Source: Actinomycetota bacterium (lineage in GTDB: Bacteria; Actinomycetota; UBA4738). Taken from it: a stretch of DNA of 9,171 nucleotides. The stretch is taken from NCBI GenBank assembly GCA_005888465.1, contig VAYJ01000200.1, forward strand, positions 1 to 9,171. Direction: 5' to 3'. Below the pieces are notes generated by a model. It ran no database searches and had not been told where the DNA came from. It saw nothing but the letters and a program-made list of their open reading frames with translations. The stretch's first letter is position 1. Each line of letters begins with the position of its first letter. The position numbers and the translations under genes are program-made. This document shows, piece by piece, positions 1 to 6,600 of this stretch.

Positions 1-633
1 GCCCGCGGCGCGTTCCTCGTCTCCCAGTGGCTGGCCGACCAGGGGTTCGGCGTCCTCGTCGCCGACGGCCGTGGGACGCCGGCCCGCGGCCTCGCGTGGG
101 AGCGCGCGGTCCACCGTGATCTCGCCTCGAGGGCGCTCGAGGACCAGGTCGAAGCCCTGCACGCCGCCGCGGCGCTCGACGACCGGCTCGACCTGACCCG
201 CGTCGCGATCCGCGGGTGGTCGTTCGGCGGCTACCTGGCGGCGCTCGCCGTGCTCCGCCGCCCCGACGTCTTCCACGCGGCCGTGGCCGGCGCGCCGGTC
301 ACCGACTGGCACCTCTACGACACGCACTACACGGAGCGGTTCCTCGGTCTCCCGCAGGACGACCCCGATGCCTACCGGCAGAGCTCGATCCTGAACGAGG
401 CGGCCGCCCTCACGCGGCCGCTGCTGCTCATCCACGGGCTCGCCGACGACAACGTCGTCGTCGCGCACACGCTGCGCTTCTCCCAGGCGCTCATGGAGGC
501 GGGCCGGCCTCACGCGGTCTTGCCGCTCTCGGGTGTCACGCACATGACGCCGCAAGAGCAGGTCGCCGAGAACCTCCTCGTTCTGCAGGTCGCGTTCCTC
601 CGGGATGCGCTCGGCATCACGCTCCCGGGGTAG
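1..633 (+). CDS. S9 family peptidase (prolyl oligopeptidase / DPP IV type), C-terminal part
   Basis: This is the 3' end of a gene that begins before the window; 210 residues are visible, in frame from base 1. It is the alpha/beta-hydrolase catalytic domain of an S9 serine peptidase, a family that cleaves short peptides, often after proline. The nucleophile motif GWSFGGYL puts the serine at window residue 74 (bases 220-222). The acid loop HGLADDNV follows, with the first Asp at residue 149 (bases 445-447) as the expected catalytic Asp by analogy with DPP IV. The catalytic His is in GVTHM (bases 541-543). The order Ser-Asp-His and the closing helix are complete, so the gene is intact at this end. 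Upstream sequence also matches the fold (a VADGRGT segment). The N-terminal beta-propeller that would confirm the subfamily is outside the window; an acyl-aminoacyl-peptidase remains possible. Confidence 0.9.
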   Translation, partial: ARGAFLVSQWLADQGFGVLVADGRGTPARGLAWERAVHRDLASRALEDQVEALHAAAALDDRLDLTRVAIRGWSFGGYLAALAVLRRPDVFHAAVAGAPVTDWHLYDTHYTERFLGLPQDDPDAYRQSSILNEAAALTRPLLLIHGLADDNVVVAHTLRFSQALMEAGRPHAVLPLSGVTHMTPQEQVAENLLVLQVAFLRDALGITLPG

Positions 634-643
634 GCTTCGACCC
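631..643 (+). promoter_or_regulatory. Probable leaderless-type -10 element of the nitroreductase gene
   Basis: TAGGCT at 631-636 fits the TAnnnT -10 consensus of high-GC bacteria. It is followed by exactly seven bases and then the ATG at 644, the spacing expected when transcription starts on the A of the start codon. No Shine-Dalgarno sequence is visible before that ATG. The TAG of the hexamer is also the stop codon of the upstream peptidase gene. I saw no convincing -35 element. The call is inferred from spacing and motif only. Confidence 0.45.
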
Positions 644-1159
644 ATGGAAACGTGGGACGCGATCCGCGCACGACGGAACGTCCGCACCTACCAGGACCGG
701 CCCATCACGGCCGAGGATCTCGACCGCATCCTCGAGGCCGCCCGGCGATCCCCCTCGTCGAGCAACCAGCAGCGGTGGGACTTCGTGGTCGTCACCGACC
801 GCGAACGCCTGCGCGAGCTCGCGAAGGTATGGACCTACGGGCAGCACGTGGCGTCCTCGGCCGCGACGGTGGCCCTCCTCGCGCGCGACACGTCCGACCC
901 GGACGAGCAGGCCTCGATCCAGTACGACCTGGGGCAGGCCTCGATGAGCATGATGATCGCCGCGGCCGACCTCGGGATCGGGAGCTGCCACTCGGCGGTG
1001 CGGGACCAGCTCCTCGCGCGCGAGCTTCTGGGCCATCCCGGCGACGTCCGGTGCGAGGTGCTGATCGGCTTCGGCTACCCCGCCGACCGACCGCTCAACC
1101 CGATCTCGAAGCCGAACCGCCGCCCCTTCGACGAGGTCGTGCACCGGGAGCGCTGGTAG
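644..1159 (+). CDS. Nitroreductase family protein (FMN-dependent oxidoreductase)
   Basis: A 171-residue protein, a usual length for compact single-domain nitroreductases, which use FMN and NAD(P)H to reduce nitro compounds, quinones or related substrates. The N-terminal RRNVRTYQ (residues 10-17) and SPSSSNQQRW (37-46) are the typical FMN phosphate and ring-binding segments. GIGSC (111-115) and IGFGYP (141-146) are the second conserved block, and the protein ends in the family's RRPFDEVVHRERW tail. The start at 644 is chosen because METWDAIRARRNVR begins exactly where family members begin; an in-frame start at 605 lies inside the peptidase gene and adds 13 unrelated residues. The gene starts 10 bases after the peptidase stop. 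Its last 65 bases overlap the convergent polymerase gene. The true substrate cannot be told from sequence. Confidence 0.9.
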   Translation: METWDAIRARRNVRTYQDRPITAEDLDRILEAARRSPSSSNQQRWDFVVVTDRERLRELAKVWTYGQHVASSAATVALLARDTSDPDEQASIQYDLGQASMSMMIAAADLGIGSCHSAVRDQLLARELLGHPGDVRCEVLIGFGYPADRPLNPISKPNRRPFDEVVHRERW

Positions 1160-2492
1160 GCCGCTCGTCTTCGGGCCACTCGACGCCCTCCCAGGGGTCG
1201 TAGTCGACCTCGAGCGGCTCCTGCTTCGGACGCTTCGCCTCCGGCACGTTGCGGAGGTTGACCCGGATCCTGGTCCACGTAGTGCTCCTCCCGCGCATCG
1301 AGTCGATCATCACGTCCCGCGGCTCGAGGAACTTCACGACGGCGCGGTGACGCTGCTTCCAGCGGTCCAGTCCGGCCAGGGCTTCGGCCTCCGTGGCCGC
1401 CCGCGCAATCTCGACGAGCGGCATCGTCGTCCGCCGTCTGCCCGTCGGCCCGGCGCGCTTGCCGGGGGCCGGGGGAGGGACGTTGCCCTCGCGCTTCCGG
1501 CGCGACGGCTGCACCCGGGGCGGCTCGCCATCGGCCTTGGCGTACTGGGGCGGCCACGGCGCGTCGCCCATGCCGGCCGCCTGGTGTTCGGCCGCCAGGG
1601 CCAGGAGCGCGTCCAGGGAGCCGGCCGCGTCATCGATGCCCGCCGACTCGTCACCGATCGCCGCGAACCGGGCCGGCATTGTCGAGACGGTGAACGCCGC
1701 GGGATCGCAGCCCTGCACCTCGTCCCAGGCGAGCGGCGCCGACACCCGCGCGTCCTTCGTCGGGCGGATCGAATACGCGGAGGCGACCGTCCGGTCCTTC
1801 GCGTTCTGGTTGTAGTCGAGGAACACGCCGTGGCGCTCCTCCTTCCACCAGGCCGCCGTGGCGAGGTCCGGGATCCGGCGCTCCACCTCGCGCGCGAGCG
1901 CCACCGCCGCCCGGCGGACCTCGGTGAAGGTCCAGCGCCGCTCGATTCGCGCGTACACGTGGAACCCGCGCGAGCCCGACGTCTTCGGCCAGCCCGTGAG
2001 GCCGAAGTCCTCCAGCGTGTCCTTCACGACGAGCGCGACCTCCAGGATCTGGGCCCACCCGACGCCCGGCACGGGGTCGAGGTCCACCCGCAGCTCGTCG
2101 GGGTGCTCGAGGTCGTCGGCGCGTACGGGGTGCGGGTTCAGGTCGATGCAGCCGAGGTTGAGGACCCAGGCGAGCTGGGCCGCGTCCCGGACCACGATCT
2201 CGTGCGCCGTGCGGCCGGAGGGAAACGCGAGCTCGACCACCTCGATCCAGTCCGGCCGGGACTCGGGCGCCCGCTTCTGGAAGAAGAAGTCGCCCTCCGC
2301 GCCGTTCGGATAGCGCTTGAGGGCCATGGGGCGGCCGTCCACGCCCCGGATCGCGCCATCGGCCACGGCGAGGTAGTAGCGGATCAGATCCAGCTTCGTG
2401 AGCTCGGCGTCGGGGAAGAAGACCTTGTCCGGGTTGGTGATCGTCACCTCTTGCCCGGCGGCCTCCACGACCTCCTGCTTGCGCTCCGCCAT
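1095..2492 (-). CDS. Stand-alone LigD-type DNA polymerase (PolDom, archaeo-eukaryotic primase fold)
   Basis: A 465-residue protein matching the polymerase domain of the bacterial non-homologous end-joining ligase LigD, which fills gaps and adds nucleotides, often ribonucleotides, at DNA ends. The fold begins near residue 15 (VTITNPDKVFFP). The metal-binding motif is RVDLDP with Asp137 and Asp139. Motif II is SGSRGFHVY (172-180). The third motif is DYNQNAKDRTVASAYS (226-241), with Asp226. LNPHPVRADDL (118-128) is the form seen in actinobacterial stand-alone PolD proteins. After about residue 310 comes a Pro/Arg-rich linker, then a second conserved-looking block at about 355-442 ending in VDYDPWE. 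The final 20 or so residues are low complexity and lie antisense to the nitroreductase gene. No ligase or nuclease domain and no Ku gene are in the window. The ATG at 2492 has a good ribosome binding site. Confidence 0.93.
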   Translation of the reverse strand: MAERKQEVVEAAGQEVTITNPDKVFFPDAELTKLDLIRYYLAVADGAIRGVDGRPMALKRYPNGAEGDFFFQKRAPESRPDWIEVVELAFPSGRTAHEIVVRDAAQLAWVLNLGCIDLNPHPVRADDLEHPDELRVDLDPVPGVGWAQILEVALVVKDTLEDFGLTGWPKTSGSRGFHVYARIERRWTFTEVRRAAVALAREVERRIPDLATAAWWKEERHGVFLDYNQNAKDRTVASAYSIRPTKDARVSAPLAWDEVQGCDPAAFTVSTMPARFAAIGDESAGIDDAAGSLDALLALAAEHQAAGMGDAPWPPQYAKADGEPPRVQPSRRKREGNVPPPAPGKRAGPTGRRRTTMPLVEIARAATEAEALAGLDRWKQRHRAVVKFLEPRDVMIDSMRGRSTTWTRIRVNLRNVPEAKRPKQEPLEVDYDPWEGVEWPEDERPTSAPGARPRRRGGGSASRSG

Positions 2493-2496
2493 GGGA

Positions 2497-2512
2497 ACAC
2501 CTTACGGGGTGT
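2497..2512. promoter_or_regulatory. Ribosome binding site of the polymerase gene inside a small inverted repeat
   Basis: On the minus strand AAGGTG (2498-2503) stands five bases before the ATG at 2492 and fixes that start. It overlaps a short inverted repeat, ACACC (2497-2501) and GGTGT (2508-2512), six bases apart. In the mRNA the repeat would pair part of the Shine-Dalgarno sequence, so it could lower translation or act as an operator. The arms are only five bases, so chance is possible. Confidence 0.4.
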
Positions 2513-2538
2513 CGAAAACGCGATCCGCCGTTCGTCGA

Positions 2539-2580
2539 TAGGCTTGGAAGCCACCCCCCGCCCGCCAGACAGAAGGAGGT
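2539..2580 (+). promoter_or_regulatory. Probable -10 element and strong ribosome binding site of the VOC gene
   Basis: TAGGCT (2539-2544) is a TAnnnT-type -10, identical to the hexamer before the nitroreductase gene; no clear -35 is seen. AGAAGGAGGT (2571-2580) is a nearly perfect Shine-Dalgarno sequence six bases before the GTG at 2587. It decides that start and suggests strong translation. The 94-bp gap 2493-2586 must carry the promoters of both divergent genes. Confidence 0.55.
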
Positions 2581-2586
2581 TCCATC

Positions 2587-3318
2587 GTGGGCAACCCGGT
2601 CACCTGGTTCGAGGTCATCGGCACGAACGCCGAGCAATCGGCGAAGTTCTACTCGGAGGTCTTCGGCTGGTCGGTCGACCACTTCCCGGAGATGAACTAC
2701 CACATCTTCGACACCCAGTCCGGGACGGGGATCCCCGGAGCCGCGGGCGAGGTCCGCGAGGGCCAGGCACCTTACTCGATCGTCTACATCGAGAACCCGG
2801 ACATCGACGCGCTCCTCGCGAAGACGCAGAAGGCGGGAGCGACCGTCGTGATGCCGGTTACCGAGATCCCGAACATGGTCACGTTCGCGCACATCAAGGA
2901 CCCGTTCGGGAACCTGATTGGGCTCGCCAAGGGCGACGGCACCGTCGTCGTCAAGGACGGGACGAACCCGCCGGTCGACTGGTTCGAGATCTCCTGTGTC
3001 GAGGCCGAGAAGGCGTACGACTGGTACCGCGACGTGTTCGGCTGGACCATCAAGGCCGACCCGATGCCCGAGGGCCAGCCCCACGCGCAGATCGACACGG
3101 GCGGCGGGATCCACGGCGGCATCGGCGGCACGCCGACCGGCCAGCCGATGGTCACGACGTACGCGCTCGTGAACGACCTCGGCGAGTACCTGAAGCGGGC
3201 CGAGAACCTCGGTGCGAAGACGGTCATGGAGCCCATGCAGGTCGACCCGAAGACGCGCATCGCGGCGTTCGTCGACCCGCACGGGAACATGTTCGGGCTG
3301 TACTCCACGGCCAGCTAG
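2587..3318 (+). CDS. VOC family protein with two glyoxalase-fold domains
   Basis: A 243-residue protein made of two tandem vicinal-oxygen-chelate modules. Domain 1 covers about residues 3-117, with VTWFEV (5-10), FYSEVFGW (21-28) and DPFGNLIGL (105-113). Domain 2 covers about 128-240, with the matching VDWFEI (130-135), WYRDVFGW (146-153) and DPHGNMFGLY (230-239). The clear internal repeat shows a duplication that together forms one or two pocket-bearing barrels. The layout resembles the actinobacterial CFP-30B-like / 27-kDa antigen group of VOC proteins, whose substrates are mostly unknown; binding of small hydrophobic or thiol-linked ligands and antibiotic resistance functions are known in the wider superfamily. 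There is no signal peptide, so it is cytoplasmic. The GTG start is supported by the strong Shine-Dalgarno. It is divergent from the polymerase gene and probably monocistronic. Confidence 0.92.
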   Translation: MGNPVTWFEVIGTNAEQSAKFYSEVFGWSVDHFPEMNYHIFDTQSGTGIPGAAGEVREGQAPYSIVYIENPDIDALLAKTQKAGATVVMPVTEIPNMVTFAHIKDPFGNLIGLAKGDGTVVVKDGTNPPVDWFEISCVEAEKAYDWYRDVFGWTIKADPMPEGQPHAQIDTGGGIHGGIGGTPTGQPMVTTYALVNDLGEYLKRAENLGAKTVMEPMQVDPKTRIAAFVDPHGNMFGLYSTAS

Positions 3319-3350
3319 CGGTAGGTCGGGTCCGCGGGGCGCTCCCCATG

Positions 3351-3365
3351 TCGAAGTCGCAATAT
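3351..3365 (+). repeat. Direct repeat copy 1 (TCGAA[G/C]TCGCAATAT)
   Basis: TCGAAGTCGCAATAT matches the sequence at 3644-3658 in 14 of 15 positions. The copy overlaps the left arm of the hairpin that starts at 3356. In a region this rich in G and C, two copies of an AT-containing 15-mer within 300 bases are unlikely to be chance. Confidence 0.55.
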
Positions 3366-3388
3366 GCCGAGTTGGCAATAGTTGCGAC
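3356..3388. repeat. Imperfect inverted repeat / hairpin
   Basis: The outer arms GTCGCAA (3356-3362) and TTGCGAC (3382-3388) are perfect complements. Inside them TATGCC (3363-3368) pairs with GGCAATA (3374-3380) if one A is bulged, and G3381 is unpaired. The loop is GAGTT. Together this gives about 13 pairs. No T-run follows, so it is not a classical intrinsic terminator. It may be an operator, or a terminator without a U-tract for the VOC gene, which ends 37 bases upstream. Confidence 0.6.
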
Positions 3389-3643
3389 AGCATGGCGAAA
3401 TAGAGGTGGTCCGACCTCGGTCCTCGAGAGCACAGCCTCAGGCCCGAACGTCGACTCCCGCCGGTCGCCGCAGCGCGCCCCCGTAGAGCGGCCTTCGCGA
3501 CACTCGCCGACGGCCTGGTGGACCAGCGGTCACTTCGACCTGAGTTCGACTCGGCGGCGATCATGCGCGCATTTCTCCGGCCGGTGCTCCGCCGGTAGAG
3601 GCTACCCCCAAGGGGGGCTCGGCGCATACTGTCGGAAATTATC

Positions 3644-3658
3644 TCGAACTCGCAATAT
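3644..3658 (+). repeat. Direct repeat copy 2, over the probable cyclase promoter
   Basis: TCGAACTCGCAATAT differs from copy 1 at one base. It starts at the hexamer that sits 17 bases before TAGCAT (3667-3672), so it covers the candidate -35 region and the spacer. A protein bound here would block RNA polymerase; this is inference from position. Confidence 0.5.
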
Positions 3659-3687
3659 ATTCCATCTAGCATAATTTGGACGAGGAG
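3644..3687 (+). promoter_or_regulatory. Probable promoter and ribosome binding site of the cyclase gene
   Basis: The AT-rich patch offers TAGCAT (3667-3672) as a TAnnnT -10, with TCGAAC (3644-3649, three of six matches to TTGACA) 17 bases before it. TATATT (3656-3661) is an alternative -10. GAGGAG (3682-3687) is a Shine-Dalgarno sequence five bases before the ATG at 3693. With TAGCAT the leader would be only about a dozen bases. Confidence 0.45.
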
Positions 3688-3692
3688 CCGAT

Positions 3693-6600
3693 ATGGCCCG
3701 GCCCGCGGCGGCTCTGTACGTCGCCCGCCCCCCGAAGTACCCTCTCTCGGCGACCATGCGCTGCCCATCCTGCGGTACCGAGAACGAGCCCGGCCGCAAG
3801 TTCTGCGGCGAATGCGGGGCGGCGCTCGCGCGCGCCTGCGCCGTCTGTGAGGCGGCCAACGGGCCTGGCGCGAAGTTTTGCGGCGAGTGCGGTGCTCCGC
3901 TGTCCGACGCAGCCGCCGCCGAGCCATCCGCGGCCGAGCACGTCGCGGAGCGCCGTCTCGTCTCCGTCCTGTTCGCCGACCTGGTCGGCTTCACGCCGCT
4001 CTCCGAGTCGCGTGACGCCGAGGATGTCCGCGATCTCCTGACGCGGTACTTCGAGACCGCCTCGCGAACCATCGAGCGGTACGGCGGCTCGGTCGAGAAG
4101 TTCATCGGTGACGCGGTCATGGCCGTGTGGGGGACGCCCGTCACGCGCGAGGACGACGCGGAGCGTGCCGTTCGCGCCGCGCTCGAGCTGACCACCGCCG
4201 TCCAGGCGCTTGGCATCGAGCTCGGGCTCCCCGAGCTGCGTGCACGGGCGGGCGTCCTGACGGGTGAGGCGGCCGTCACGCTCGGTGCCAGGGACCAAGG
4301 CATGGTCGCGGGTGACCTGGTGAACGTCGCCTCGAGGATCCAGTCGGTCGCACCGGCGGGCGCCGTCCTGGTGGGGGAGGTCACCCGCCGCGCGACCGAG
4401 CCCTCGATCGTCTACGAGGACGCGGGCACCCACGAGCTCAAGGGCAAGGCCGAAGCGATGCCGCTCTGGCGGGCGCTTCGCGTCGTGGCGCTCGTTGGCG
4501 GGGCGCTGAAGTCCGCCGGCCTCGAAGCGCCCTTCGTCGGGCGCGAGCGCGAGTTCCAGCTCGTCAAGGATCTGTTCCACGCGTCGGCCGACCAGGGTCG
4601 CGCGCACCTCGTGTCGGTCTGGGGGATCGGGGGCATCGGCAAATCGCGGCTGTCCTGGGAGTTCCTCAAGTACATGGACGGCCTCGCGCAGGTCATCTAC
4701 TGGCACCGGGGGCGCTGCCTCCCGTACGGCGAGGGCGTGACCTACTGGGCACTCGCGGACATGGTCCGCTCGCGCGCGGGTATTGCCGAGGGCGAGGACC
4801 CCGCGTCGGCCTCTGCGAAGCTGCACGCCTCGGTCGCGGAGCACGTTCCGGAGGCCGAGGAGCAGCGCTGGGTCGAGCCGCGGCTCGCGCACCTCCTGGG
4901 CCTCGAGGAACGCTCCACGCGCGAGCCCGAGGAGCTGTTCAGCGCGTGGCGCCTGTTCTTCGAACGGCTGGCCGACCGCAACCCGGTCGTCATGGTGTTC
5001 GAGGATCTCCAGTGGGCCGACGCCGCACTCGTCGATTTCATCACGTACTTGCTCGAGTGGTCGCGCAACCACCCACTCTTCGTCATCACCCTCGCGCGGC
5101 CCGAGCTGCAAGACCGCCACCCGACATGGGGCGCGGCGAGGCGGAACCTGACGTCGCTCAGCCTGGAGCCGCTGGAGCCCGATGATATGCGCGCGCTCCT
5201 GAACGGGCTCGCGCCGGGCCTTCCCGGCGACGTGCAGGCGTCGATCCTGGAACGGTCCGAAGGTGTCCCGCTCTACGCGGTCGAGACCGTACGCATGCTC
5301 ATCGACCGGAGCCTCCTGGTGGCGGACGGCGCCGGCTATCGCCCGACCGGACCGATCGACGCGCTCGAGGTGCCGGAGAGTCTCCACGCGCTGATCGCGG
5401 CCCGGCTGGACGGCCTGGATCCGAGCGAACGTCGGCTCGTCCAACACGCGGCCGTCCTCGGGAAGACGTTTACGACGGACGCGCTCGCCTCCCTCGCCGG
5501 CCTCCCGCCGAGGGAGGTCGAAGGCATGCTCTCCTCGCTCGCGCGCAAGGAGATCCTTGGGCTCCAGAACGACCTGCGCTCGCCGGAGCACGGCCAGTAT
5601 GGATTCCTGCAGGAGCTGGTGAAGCGCGTCGCGTACGAGACGCTTTCCAAGAGGGACCGCAAGGCCCTGCACGTCGCGGCGGCGCGCCACCTCCAGGAGG
5701 CCTATGCCACCGCCGAGGACGACGTCGTCGAGATCGTCGCGTTCCACTACGCCGAGGCGTATCGCGCCGCCCCTGACGCCCCGGACGCGCCCGAGCTTCG
5801 TGCGAGCGCCCGCGTGGCCCTGGTGCGGGCGGGGGAGCGCGCCGCGTCGCTCGCTGCGCGCGACGAGGCGCAGAGGTACTTCGACGCGGCGTTTGACCTC
5901 GCCGACGAGGCGACCGAACAGGGGGCGATCGCCGAGCGAGCCGGTGAGATGGCCGCAGCGGCGACCCGCCACTCGCAGTCCGCCGCGCGCGTCTCCGCGC
6001 GCCTTGGCGAGCTGCTGTGGCTGCAGTTCACGAAGCTCGACGAAGCCGTCGAGCTCCTGGAACGTGCGCTCTCGGTGCTCACGGACGCCGCGCCCGATGA
6101 GGGAATCGCGGCGCTCATGGCGCAGGCCGGCCGCTTCCACTATTTCCGCGGGGAGCTCGATCTGTCGTCCCACTGGATCGAGCGTGCGCTCGACGCGGCG
6201 GAGGCGGGCCTCTACTACGAGGTCCTCTCCCAGGCGCTCAACACCAAGTCGCTGATCCTGCGCGCGCGGGGCCGGATCCAGGAGGGGCTCGCGCTCCTCC
6301 AGTACGCGCTCGCCATCGCGCTGGAGCAGGACCTTCCCGACGCGATCAGCCGGGCCCGATTCAACCTGGCGAACGAATACATGACGCAGGACCTGCACGA
6401 AGAAGCGCTGGAGCAGGACCTTCGCAACGTCGAGCTGGTGCGACTGATCGGCAAGCGCGACCTCGAGGTGTTGGGACAGATCCACCTGGTCTTCGACTAC
6501 ACGGCGCTCGGCCGGTGGGACGAGGTGGAAGGCCTGCTCGAGGAGTTCCCGTTGCAGGAGGATCCGAATGCGGATCCGATCCGTGCGATCATCCAGACGG

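Larger units (their letters stand above)
3319..3692. other. Gene-free stretch between the VOC and cyclase genes
   Basis: No coding gene is supported in these 374 bases. The only long open frame has no ribosome binding site and looks like random Arg/Ser-rich translation. The stretch holds a strong imperfect hairpin near its left end, a 15-base near-repeat at both ends, and an AT-rich patch (about 3637-3678) that is conspicuous in this GC-rich sequence and probably contains the cyclase promoter. No T-tract terminator follows the VOC gene. Confidence 0.7.

Noticed and set aside
3604..3617. ACCCCCAAGGGGGG as a terminator hairpin
   Set aside because: The loop is too short for the full stem, only about four pairs remain, and no T-tract follows.
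1347..3674. 775-residue plus-strand open frame across the polymerase and VOC genes
   Set aside because: It is antisense to the polymerase and out of frame with the VOC gene; composition is Arg/His/Pro-rich shadow translation with no motif or ribosome binding site.
3348..3674. Possible ~108-residue protein in the gap before the cyclase gene
   Set aside because: No Shine-Dalgarno, Arg/Ser-rich random-looking translation, and it runs through a hairpin and the cyclase promoter.
1651..3927. 758-residue minus-strand open frame
   Set aside because: It crosses the polymerase gene out of frame, the VOC gene antisense and the gene-free stretch; no recognisable domain.
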